Assembly: GCF_023053635.1 (NCBI RefSeq)
Contig: NC_086173.1
Coordinates: 147,420,697-147,484,696, forward strand
Reading direction: 5' to 3'
Source: Elgaria multicarinata webbii
Taxonomy: Eukaryota > Chordata > Lepidosauria > Squamata > Anguidae
DNA length: 64,000 nucleotides
Under the pieces are notes generated by a model. The model searched no databases. It worked only from the letters and a program-made list of their open reading frames with translations, and was not told the DNA's origin. Positions 47,441 through 64,000 of the stretch are shown here, in pieces. The translations under genes and the position numbers were made by a program. Each line of letters begins with the position of its first letter. Within the stretch, counting starts at the first letter, position 1.

Positions 47441-47915
47441 CAACCTAGGACCTTCTGCACGCAAAGTAGGTGCTCTAACATAGAGCAAGGCCCCCTCCCC
47501 ATACTTAAGGCCTTGCACAGCAGACCACAACTGGCCTCCTCTTTCACCCTACTCCCTTCTGCTCTGCCCATGCTCTGCAGCTCCTCTGGCATCAGACTTC
47601 ACTCCAATTAATCACCAATTTTATCAAAATTTGGCCATCAACATCACTCGTCCCTGTCAGCTGCCTCACCTTCACTCCAGCACCTAGCCCAGCTTCGATG
47701 GACTCCAGCCTCTCCCGCTGTCGCTTCTGTTTCTCTGCCCTGTTTTTCAGGTGGGCCATTTTCCCCCCATGGCCATGGCGGTCAGGTTGGCTCACTTGGG
47801 AATAAGACCTACAGCCACCAGGAACGACCCGGTGCCTCTTCTCAGTCTGGAAAAGCAGGCGGCAGAGACAACACAGGTTCCGACTGGGGCCAGATCTAAG
47901 TTGGGCTGACGACAT
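17282..47915 (-). CDS. VARS2: Valyl-tRNA synthetase, mitochondrial (29 coding exons, complete)
   Basis: Charges mitochondrial tRNA-Val with valine and edits mischarged Thr. Exons in transcript order: 47670-47915, 46916-47000, 44919-45019, 42169-42290, 41702-41768, 39906-40003, 39075-39156, 37432-37551, 36763-36874, 35653-35741, 34487-34577, 34238-34365, 32872-32975, 31291-31372, 30956-31032, 30225-30312, 29985-30090, 28714-28784, 27727-27852, 26362-26466, 25017-25085, 24815-24893, 21725-21852, 20529-20681, 19866-20075, 19495-19606, 18331-18512, 17914-18063, 17282-17386. They sum to 3288 nt, 1095 residues plus stop; human VARS2 is about 1063. Class I signature HLGH at 169-172, editing motif TTRPET at 352-357, KMSKS at 679-683, C-terminal coiled coil. 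The exon sequence resembles human VARS2 rather than cytosolic VARS1. All borders are GT-AG and no lesion is seen. Acceptors of exons 17 and 22 have in-frame alternatives 3 nt away. Confidence 0.96.
17488..17562 (-). mobile_element. Sauria-type SINE head fragment
   Basis: GATTTGAATCCAGGCCTCTC and TCTAACCACTACATCATAC match the inverted tRNA-like head only. Confidence 0.55.
17690..17825 (+). mobile_element. L2 LINE 3' end with (AAAT)n tail
   Basis: GAACCGCCCAGAGAGCTTCA, TTGGGTGGTATAAAAATG, then AAATAAATAAAT. Lies in the last VARS2 intron side, just before exon 28. Confidence 0.8.
18822..18915 (-). mobile_element. L2 LINE 3' end
   Basis: TTTATACCGCCCAATAGCCG and AAGCTCTCTGGGCGGTTCAC in reverse orientation. 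Confidence 0.75.
20202..20395 (-). mobile_element. tRNA-Ala-derived SINE
   Basis: Inverted body (CTAGCCCAGTATTATCAACA) and head (GGGGGATTGAACCCAGGACC, GCAAAGCATGCGCTCTACCA). Confidence 0.8.
21465..21585. mobile_element. Degraded hAT-type MITE
   Basis: CAGCCTTTCCACACGTAGAC, TTGGACTACAACTGCCATC and GTGCTGCAGTCCAACATCTG. Confidence 0.65.
22128..22563. mobile_element. MITE with TTCAGACAACAC-type ends, split by a Sauria SINE
   Basis: CCCTGTTCAGATGACACACA and GCTGTGTTGTCTGAA are the outer ends; the same internal words (TTGAGCTAAAC, GTGTGAACCATTCCTAAC) recur at 52400-52980. The inverted Sauria SINE occupies about 22235-22510, with the element's GGCTACAT repeated on both sides. Confidence 0.75.
22235..22510 (-). 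mobile_element. Sauria-type SINE nested in a MITE
   Basis: TTTAA/ATTTA-rich tail, TTATATCCCGCCGTTTTTCC, CAACCCTGTGAGGTAGGTTG, AGAACCCAGATCTCCCGACT. GGCTACAT flanks both sides, consistent with its target duplication. Confidence 0.85.
22680..22800. repeat. Unassigned repeat containing CGCGTTTCAACC and GGTCTTCATCAGTGG
   Basis: The words ACGCGTTTCAACCATAAAAG and CTTCATCAGTGGGG are of a kind seen in dispersed vertebrate repeats, but I cannot name the family. Confidence 0.35.
23085..23500 (+). mobile_element. L2-like LINE 3' part
   Basis: CTGGAATCTGCTCCTGGGGG matches the conserved L2 block (W-N-x-LP), followed by a T-rich 3' UTR and GAAAGGTTGGATATGAATAT tail. Confidence 0.6.
23870..24389. mobile_element. 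520-bp DNA transposon, copy 1
   Basis: Ends TGGCTCAGTTCAGACATTTC and, inverted, TGGCTCAATTCAGACAACAT. Interior holds two A-rich/CCACCGTTGAGAAA inverted segments. An inverted relative is at 53418-53874. No coding capacity. Confidence 0.75.
24390..24814. other. VARS2 intron 22, no feature recognised
   Basis: AT-rich; contains a word ACTAAAGAATGGAAGAAAC resembling 23850-23868 but no clear repeat. Confidence 0.35.
25190..26185. other. VARS2 intron 20, no feature recognised
   Basis: About 1 kb of AT-rich intron without repeats or splice-bounded frames that I recognise. Confidence 0.4.
26188..26281. mobile_element. Short palindromic MITE
   Basis: GTGTAATTCTACACATGTCT, AAGTAAGTCCCATTGACTTC and GTGGGCATAGAATTACA; same family as 31790-31892. 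Confidence 0.7.
26362..26466 (-). other. VARS2: VARS2 exon 20: KMSKS loop
   Basis: A 35-codon exon with [25 protein letters not shown] at residues 679-683 is the second ATP-binding signature of class I aminoacyl-tRNA synthetases. Both signatures being intact argues for a functional enzyme. Confidence 0.95.
26795..27030 (+). mobile_element. Sauria-type SINE
   Basis: Well-kept copy: GAGAGCCAGTGTGGTGTAAT head, AGATCCGGGTTCTAGTCCCC B-box, CTCACAGGGTTGTTGTTGTG middle, AAAAGGCAGGATACAAATGC tail and (AAAT)n. Confidence 0.9.
27040..27726. other. VARS2 intron 19, no feature recognised
   Basis: Short overlapping frames exist near 27136-27420, but without family similarity or repeats. Confidence 0.35.
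29008..29485 (-). mobile_element. Solo-LTR fossil, retroviral type, copy 1
   Basis: Reverse orientation. LTR-like order on the minus strand: TATA-type box (TATAAATATA), a R-like segment, an AATAAA-type signal, then a short U5 ending near TTACAACCAA. A relative lies at 39281-39765 in the same orientation. VARS2 exons between the two show they are separate insertions, not one provirus. Broken, old. Host-side right border uncertain. Confidence 0.6.
30313..30955. other. VARS2 intron 15, no feature recognised
   Basis: AT-rich, with no repeat family or extra exon that I can support. Confidence 0.4.
31790..31892. mobile_element. Short palindromic MITE
   Basis: GTGCAATCCTATACGTGTCT, CAGAAGTAAGTCCCATTGAG and GGGCATAGGATTTTGCAGCC: inverted ends around a GTAAGT-rich centre, a common sauropsid element. 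Confidence 0.8.
31975..32125 (+). mobile_element. L2 LINE 3' end with (ATG)n/(AAT)n tail
   Basis: GTAAACCGCCCAGAGAACTT and GGGGCGGTATATAAATGATG with (ATG)n. Confidence 0.82.
32465..32634. mobile_element. Palindromic MITE
   Basis: Arms AGGGCCAAATCCACACCAAG with CAGGATATTGCACTA and TAGTGCTATATCCTG with CTTGGTGTAATTTAGGCCT; centre contains CAACTGTTGGGGCCC. Related to about 40120-40255. Confidence 0.72.
33068..33560 (+). mobile_element. Possible solo-LTR-like fossil
   Basis: Starts TGTTGGGGTTAG and contains GTATTTAAGAAG, a late AGTAAAG-type signal and a T-rich stretch, as in LTR R-U5 segments; TCATG occurs on both sides. No internal retroviral genes. Family unknown; weakly supported. Confidence 0.3.
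33690..34195 (-). mobile_element. Non-LTR LINE, ORF2 C-terminus and 3' UTR
   Basis: On the minus strand the codons give [20 protein letters not shown] and [20 protein letters not shown], ending at a stop and an A/T-rich 3' UTR. The same type of ending appears at 37590-37760 and 42590-43720. Clade not resolved. Confidence 0.55.
34718..34990. mobile_element. hAT-type MITE split by a CR1
   Basis: Left half ATCAGCCTTCCCCATGCTGG to GATGGGAGTTGT (about 34718-34757), right half AAAACATCTGGAGGGCACCA (from about 34947). The CR1 3' end between them runs 34758-34946 on the minus strand (CATAGAAACATAGAATAGTA, GAGTCCAACCCCCTACTCAA). Confidence 0.8.
35010..35125. mobile_element. hAT-type MITE
   Basis: Arms CAGCCTTCCCCAACCTGGTC and ACTGGGTTGCGGAAGGCTG. 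Confidence 0.75.
35185..35515 (-). mobile_element. L2 LINE 3' end
   Basis: TTTATATACCGCTCCATAGC, AAGCTCTCGGTGCAGTTTAC, then the L2 block with GGGAATTCCATTCCCCCATG. Confidence 0.78.
35520..35620 (-). mobile_element. tRNA-Ala-derived SINE head fragment
   Basis: GGATTGAACCCAGGACCTTC, AAAGCATGTGCTCTCCC and GAGCTACGGC in reverse. Confidence 0.6.
36500..36690 (-). mobile_element. L2 LINE 3' end
   Basis: ATTTATTTATTGC tail, TATACCGCCCAATAGCCGAA, GCTCTCTGGGCGGTTTACAA. Confidence 0.82.
37070..37423 (+). mobile_element. L2 LINE 3' part ending in (AAT)n
   Basis: TGTGGAATGGCCTGCCGGAG block, T-rich 3' UTR, GAACCGCCCAGGGAGCTTCG and TTGGGCAGTATAAAAATGC, then about 17 AAT units (37371-37423). The tail stops 9 bases before the donor side of VARS2 exon 8. 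Confidence 0.85.
37585..37755 (+). mobile_element. Non-LTR LINE ORF2 C-terminal fragment
   Basis: Encodes [20 protein letters not shown] and [18 protein letters not shown], the H-x-L-x-x-C zinc-knuckle region of a LINE, as in 43300-43550. Confidence 0.55.
37756..38096 (+). mobile_element. Bov-B/RTE LINE 3' end
   Basis: One open frame with [40 protein letters not shown] and [15 protein letters not shown], the C-terminus of RTE/Bov-B ORF2, followed by the CTGAACGAGTAAACAACAAC tail. A second short tail lies at 38385-38421. Confidence 0.85.
38690..38792. mobile_element. hAT-type MITE
   Basis: GCAGCCTTCCCAAACCTGAT, GGGAAGTTGTAGTACAACAC and AGGGCACCAGATTGGGGGAC. Confidence 0.7.
39281..39765 (-). 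mobile_element. Solo-LTR fossil, retroviral type, copy 2
   Basis: Same family, order of parts and orientation as 29008-29485; the two differ at many scattered positions and by short indels, so both are old. It has a TATA-type box and an AATAAA-type signal on the minus strand. Broken, with no internal genes. Confidence 0.6.
40255..40612. mobile_element. Cluster of palindromic MITEs
   Basis: 40255-40395 has arms GGCCATAGCTAGACCTAAGG and CCTTAGGTCTAGCTGTGGCC. 40396-40612 has outer ends CTATTCAGAAGACACCTTAA and TTAAGGTGTCTTTTGAACAG with a second inverted pair inside (CCAGAAAGCCAGGCTG and CAGGCTAGTTC-side CTGGCTTTCTGG). Confidence 0.75.
40708..40790 (-). mobile_element. CR1 LINE 3' end, short
   Basis: AGAATCATAGAATCATAGAA then GAGTTGGAAGGGGCCTACAA and CCAACCCCCTACTCAATGCA. 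Confidence 0.85.
41083..41133. repeat. (AC)n microsatellite with CAGA end
   Basis: About 25 uninterrupted AC units followed by three CAGA units. Confidence 0.95.
41702..42290 (-). other. VARS2: VARS2 exons 4-5: class I catalytic core with HIGH motif
   Basis: Exon 4 encodes [20 protein letters not shown], holding the HIGH-type signature as HLGH (residues 169-172), which binds ATP in class I synthetases. Exon 5 encodes [15 protein letters not shown], the next conserved Rossmann-fold block. Conservation here is close to complete against the human protein. Confidence 0.93.
42350..42545 (-). mobile_element. CR1 LINE 3' end
   Basis: AGAATCACAGAATAGTAGAG through CATTGTCGCACTGCTCTAAC and AGTCAGGAAGTTT. 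It starts 60 bp upstream of the VARS2 exon 4 acceptor. Confidence 0.88.
42590..43725 (+). mobile_element. Non-LTR LINE ORF2 3' part with nested insert
   Basis: Encodes [40 protein letters not shown], then after an insert [19 protein letters not shown] (zinc knuckle) and [19 protein letters not shown] before stop, 3' UTR and TTCAATAAAGTTTTATTCAT. The insert at about 43068-43175 (TATATAGCACCATCAATGTA, CATGGTGCTGTACAGAGTAA) is a separate repeat tail also seen at 47345. Confidence 0.62.
43735..44045 (+). mobile_element. CR1-like LINE 3' end
   Basis: GTTGGATAAATCCCTGGAGA, TTGCTGGGGAACATGGGTGG, GGACTAGATGGACCCTTGGT and TCTTCTTATGTTCTTA end. Same family as 46110-46320 and 57370-57640. Confidence 0.72.
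44265..44660 (-). mobile_element. Older CR1 LINE 3' end
   Basis: TTTCATAGAGTCATGGAATG, GGCAGCCTGATCTACTGTTG and GTGGCCGCCACCACATCTTG. Confidence 0.7.
45179..45580. repeat. Long inverted-repeat structure with central palindrome
   Basis: TAATACTAAACAAAAAGTTAAGGA at 45179-45202 is repeated exactly inverted at 45557-45580. Inside, 45466-45531 is a palindrome of two 33-bp arms meeting at CCTAGG. Family unknown. Confidence 0.7.
45938..46080. mobile_element. hAT-type MITE
   Basis: Arms GCAGCCTTTTCCAACCTGGT and CACCAGACTGGGGAAGGCTG, centre AACCAGCAAGGACCATGGTC. Confidence 0.8.
46110..46320 (-). mobile_element. CR1-like LINE 3' end
   Basis: TAAGAACATAAAAGCTCTGC, GGATCAGACCAAGGGTCCAT and GTTCCCCAGCAACTGGGATT. 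Confidence 0.75.
46335..46568 (-). mobile_element. Sauria-type SINE
   Basis: TTATATCCTCCCTTTTTTCT, CTCACAACAATCACCCTGTG, AGAACCCGGATCTCCCGACC. Confidence 0.87.
46916..47915 (-). other. VARS2: VARS2 exons 1-2: start codon, mitochondrial presequence and basic linker
   Basis: The first ATG (47913-47915) opens an 82-codon exon. Residues 1-50 are rich in Arg, Ser and Cys with almost no acids, as expected of a mitochondrial targeting peptide. They are followed by a highly charged [20 protein letters not shown] stretch that aligns with the human VARS2 linker. Exon 2 leads into the YDIPTEAG segment, equivalent to human YEIPTKPG. No in-frame upstream ATG is needed. Confidence 0.85.
47268..47490 (-). 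mobile_element. tRNA-Ala-derived SINE split by a LINE tail
   Basis: Body before 47349 (CCCCGGGATTTTAGCCAGGA) and head after 47444 (CCTAGGACCTTCTGCACGCA). Between them: CATGTACATTGATGGTGCTA, then (AAAT)n and (AAT)n to 47443, the inserted 3' end of another retroelement. Confidence 0.65.
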
Positions 47916-48397
47916 GCTTAGCAGTGGAGACGTTCCGTTCTTATGAGCGAGAGGAGCAAAAGGCGCAGTGCAAAGACCAGTCAGATGCTGCTAATCATCT
48001 CTCCAATGTCTTTGCACAGCAGAACGAATCTGCACAAGGAAAGACTAAACAAAGTAAGTAAAGTTATAACATGAGTTTCACAAATCTTTAATCTCCATTG
48101 CTTGTTAACTCCTGCCTCTCTAGCCGTATGTAGGTGTTTGCCTTCTAGAATATAGAGCTAAATGGGATGGGGGACAAGCCCTGACCAGAACTGTGCACAG
48201 TATTCTAGATGGTGAACGGTCACTGTAGTGTAGGAAGAGGCAACCCTCACAACGTTTTTATGACTCTTATAGGAGCAAGCTCCCCCTCAGCTTGCCTCCA
48301 AACTATGGAAACTGGAGCCTGACAGTTCTTACGGGGATGGGCAAGTCTATGGGGCTCTGCTGAGCTCTCAATTGCCAGTGAGGGTTGTCTTTTTTAT

Positions 48398-48614
48398 TTA
48401 TTATTTATTGCATTTTATATCCTCCAAGGAAACCAAGGTGGTGTACATAATCCTCCTCCTCTCCATTTTATCCTCACAACAACCCTGTGAGATAGGTTGG
48501 GCTGAGAGTCTGTGACTGGCCCAAAGTCACCCAGTGGGTTTCCATGACGGAGTGGGGACCAGAACCCGGATCTCCCGACTCCCAGTCCAACACTTTAGCC
48601 ACTACACCACATTA
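48398..48614 (-). mobile_element. Sauria-type SINE
   Basis: CTCACAACAACCCTGTGAGA, AGAACCCGGATCTCCCGACT, CACTACACCACATT. Confidence 0.87.
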
Positions 48615-48887
48615 AGGGGGTGTTTAAAACCCTACAACACCCAGCATACCCCAGCCAGCCAGTTGAGGGTCACTCTTTACATGCAAGAGCATAATTTAGC
48701 CCTTTCCATTTGGCTTGGAGCCAGAGCCGGTCTAAGACATTTTGCTGCCTGAGGTTGACCAGCAAATGGCGCACCTCACTTGGGTCAAGGTGCATAGTAT
48801 CCAAAGTCAGCCAAGCTATTTTGGCATGTGAGGCACAGAACCCCACAAGTGCCACTCACCATACTGGCTATAAAAGTACAGTAATAA

Positions 48888-48962
48888 TAAAGTGAACCGC
48901 CCAGAGAGCTTCGGCTATTGGGCGGTATAAAAATGTAATAAATAAATAAACAAACAAACAAT
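48888..48962 (+). mobile_element. L2 LINE 3' end
   Basis: GTGAACCGCCCAGAGAGCTT, GGGCGGTATAAAAATGTAAT and (AAAT)n. Confidence 0.85.
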
Positions 48963-49363
48963 TTGCTGCCCTTTCGCAACACCTAAAATCTGTTGCCTGA
49001 GGTCACTATCTCACTAACAGTAGGACTAATAGTAGGGCTGGTCCTGTTTGGAGCAATGGGAGGGAGGAGAAAATGTGAAATAGTGAAGCCATTTCTATGA
49101 CCACGTTTAAAACTGCTCCATGACGTCAAGATGTCATCATTCACATTTGTAAAAAGCATACCTGAAATAGTAAGGAAACATCGATACATATGGACCTGAT
49201 AGAACTTCCTGGCTGTGTGTGATCTGCTTCCTTTTCAGGTTTTACCAGGTGAGGCACATCTCCCACGATTCATAGGAGCAAAATATACAGACACACAAAA
49301 GTACACCTATGCAGCCAGGGGGAAAGTTTCACCAGCTGAATTTCAGCTAGTTACACAGTGACC

Positions 49364-49562
49364 TGGTTCAGACAACACACTAACCATGCTGCTTAACCAC
49401 AAAATGGTTTAGTGTGTTGTCTGAACCAGGCCAGTACCTAAATCTTATGCATGTTTAGACTAAAAAAAAAAAGTACTATAATTCCCAGCATTCCTGCCTG
49501 GGGAATGCTTGGAGTTGTAGGACTTTTTGTTCTATCTAACATGCATAGGATTGCGCGCTAAG
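49364..49562. mobile_element. Two adjacent palindromic MITEs between VARS2 and GTF2H4
   Basis: 49364-49434: arms CTGGTTCAGACAACACACTA and TAGTGTGTTGTCTGAACCAG. 49440-49562: arms ATGCATGTTTAGAC and AACATGCATAGGATTGCG around ACTATAATTCCCAGCATTCC. Confidence 0.78.
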
Positions 49563-49689
49563 TGAAAGCGCATGGATCCAGTGGGGAGCTTGGTAGCCCC
49601 TACTTGCTCCAATCGCTGGACCCCGTTTCCTTCCCACGGTCAGATCTGGGAACAGAACCCAGGCGTCCGACTCCCAGGGCAACATGCAT

Positions 49690-49887
49690 CCAGCCATGAA
49701 TTTAGCTAAGAGAGGTAAACACTTGCCTTCCAAACGCACCCATTTGGGGTCGTGGGGAGGACAGAGGAACGCGCTCCCGTGCAAAAGAGAGTCCAACCCG
49801 CCGCTCTATGGTCGCTTTCCTGTTTGCAGGGTGAGAGGCATGATGGGAACGTCGGAAGGGGACGGACTGCGGGAGAATGAAAGCCGG
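49690..49887 (+). promoter_or_regulatory. GTF2H4: Probable GTF2H4 promoter and non-coding first exon
   Basis: A GC-richer stretch without repeats ends in a consensus donor (AAGCCGG then GTAAGG) at 49887/49888. The first coding exon has an acceptor (TTTCTTTCAG) ending at 50875, 45 nt before the start codon, so an upstream non-coding exon is required. This is the best candidate between the two genes; there is no TATA box. The transcription start is not fixed by the sequence. Confidence 0.45.
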
Positions 49888-50467
49888 GTAAGGAAAAAGA
49901 GGTAAAAGGGGCTCTTGGGGGCTGGAAACTGGGGTGCCGGGCAGCGTGTTGGTGGGAAGGCAGGTTGCAGGGCGGTAGAAGAGGGAGATTTTCGAGCGTG
50001 CTGCCAGGGAGAGAGAGAAAAGGTGTAGCAAAGAGGATTACTTGTGGGGGGAAATAGAAGATGCAGAAGGAGTTGATTTCCAATTTCTAGCTCCTTATTT
50101 GCACAAAAGTTTGAAAAAGAGCACTATCAGTTTTCAGGAAACTTAATAAAGATCTTCGCTTCCAAATACGTAAGCTTTGGACTTCTCTCATTCATGCCCA
50201 TGACTGGGGATCTGACCCCTTCCAGACCAGCAGTTGAATCGGAACAACATTTCTTTTTATTTTAATTGTATTTATTATGCCCCACCTTTCTACCGAGAAA
50301 GGGCGCTTGAGGTGGCGAACAAGAAGAAAAGCCCCCAAATTAAGATTTGGAAACAACTCGTCAAACAAAAGCATTAAAATCGCAACAATAAAATAATAGA
50401 AACAGGACCCAGTCCAAACAGACCAGCTTACTTTACTTCAGCAGGTTGACCCCAGATGAAAAGTAAA

Positions 50468-50640
50468 TTATTTATTTATTTATCACATTTATATACCGCC
50501 CCATAGCTGAAGCTCTCTGGGCGGTTTACAAAGATTAAAACAGTGAAGATTAAAAACAAATATACAAAAAAACCATAAGCAGCATAAAAACAGACAATAT
50601 CCATTTTAAAACAACTATAAGGAAGGTGGGGTGGTAAGTG
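50468..50640 (-). mobile_element. L2 LINE 3' end
   Basis: ATTTATATACCGCCCCATAG and AAGCTCTCTGGGCGGTTTAC. Confidence 0.82.
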
Positions 50641-50875
50641 ACATATATGAAGCTTTCAGCCACCCCCAAATCATGCACTGACATCTTCAGGAGAGTGTCC
50701 TTTGTGAGAGTCTCCTTTGCATTGAATCTCATCTGGGTCCAACACTGTGTTTGAATTATGAAGAAAAGTAGCACTTGTGCCCTGCTAAGCCTCTTCACGT
50801 GTGTTGGTTTAACTGCATCATGAGTGTGCAGTTGTTTGAGGCCCTGCATCGCCCCTTTCTTTCAGCTACCATTGC

Positions 50876-50920
50876 ACCTGTGGGGAAATGTCCTGTCATG
50901 AATGAGCCGCGTTTATTACA
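50876..50920 (+). other. GTF2H4: GTF2H4 5' UTR segment with two overlapping upstream ATGs
   Basis: Between the acceptor at 50875 and the start codon lie ATGs at 50898 and 50902, in the two other frames. Their short frames end at 50933 and 50976, past the main start. The main ATG has the better Kozak context. Confidence 0.6.
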
Positions 50921-63529
<12,609 letters not shown>

Positions 63530-63842
63530 GAGAGCTGTGGCTGGACTCAGTATCTCTCTTCTCTCACTCAGTGTTGGAAAGTGGTGATGGGAGCTTATTG
63601 TATCCCTCTGCCCGTAACTCTGGATGAGTAACAAAGACATGGAGAGAAAGAAGAAGCCTTTTTGGGGGTTGCCTGAAGATTCCTCTGTAGTCAAGAATGG
63701 GTTAAGAACTGCCAAAAATACCACCTCTGGAAATTACAGTTTAAGCAATGAAGTGGTTGCCAACCAGCAATTCTCTCCAGCAGGGAATGCACTATAATTG
63801 GGCTAATTCTGATATGGAATAGGCTAGTACAGCTACATGCCC

Positions 63843-63848
63843 AATAAA
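63843..63848 (+). terminator. GTF2H4: GTF2H4 polyadenylation signal AATAAA
   Basis: A canonical AATAAA lies 314 bases after the stop codon, followed by a GTGTTTC stretch. The 3' UTR between them (63530-63842) shows no repeats and is the likely full 3' UTR. Confidence 0.75.
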
Positions 63849-64000
63849 GTGTTTCAAAAAACTAGAGATGGGTGGAGGGCATATCTGCATCCCTGTTCTA
63901 GATGCACCTACTTGGGCCTAGGAAATGGTTTGGAAACAGCTGGTGCTAAAATTAAGCCATTGTGCGGTCAGTCCCTTGGCTGGGAGAGACCACTGAACCC

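Overview
The window looks like nuclear DNA of a squamate reptile (lizard or snake). The genes are intron-rich with GT-AG splicing. The repeats are a typical squamate set: Sauria-type SINEs, tRNA-Ala-derived SINEs, L2, CR1 and Bov-B/RTE LINEs, and many short palindromic DNA transposons. The species cannot be fixed from the sequence alone.

Three host genes can be assembled exon by exon, and together they suggest the MHC-linked block that in human lies on 6p21.3. (1) A TRIM-family E3 ligase on the minus strand: four exons at 12400-12882, 6563-6658, 3663-3893 and 1921-1943, with the remainder beyond the left edge. Exons 2 to 4 are 96, 231 and 23 bp, the classic TRIM pattern. (2) VARS2, mitochondrial valyl-tRNA synthetase, complete on the minus strand from 47915 to 17282: 29 coding exons, 3288 nt, 1095 residues, every junction in frame. 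(3) GTF2H4, the p52 subunit of TFIIH, complete on the plus strand from 50921 to 63529: 13 coding exons, 1380 nt, 459 residues, with a poly(A) signal at 63843.

VARS2 and GTF2H4 stand head to head, about 3 kb between start codons, with a probable GTF2H4 5' exon near 49.7-49.9 kb. As I recall, the two genes are tandem on one strand in human, so one of them appears inverted here. VARS2 acts in mitochondrial translation, GTF2H4 in transcription initiation and nucleotide excision repair, and the TRIM protein probably in ubiquitin signalling or innate immunity. They share a neighbourhood, not a pathway.

Most of the remaining DNA is repeats. Notable items are a 2.3-kb hAT-like element at 8998-11319 with a perfect 8-bp target duplication and an internal 155-bp tandem array; a 1.04-kb Tc1/mariner-like element at 4835-5875 holding GC-rich non-repeat-like DNA; a perfect 65-bp-arm palindrome at 52814-52945; a Dong/R4-like LINE tail at 62212-62816 ending in a TAA tract; and two retroviral-type solo-LTR fossils inside VARS2. 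I see no CRISPR array, operon, functional tRNA or rRNA gene. I found no clear new gene system; the most interesting material is transposon structure and how it sits against host exons.
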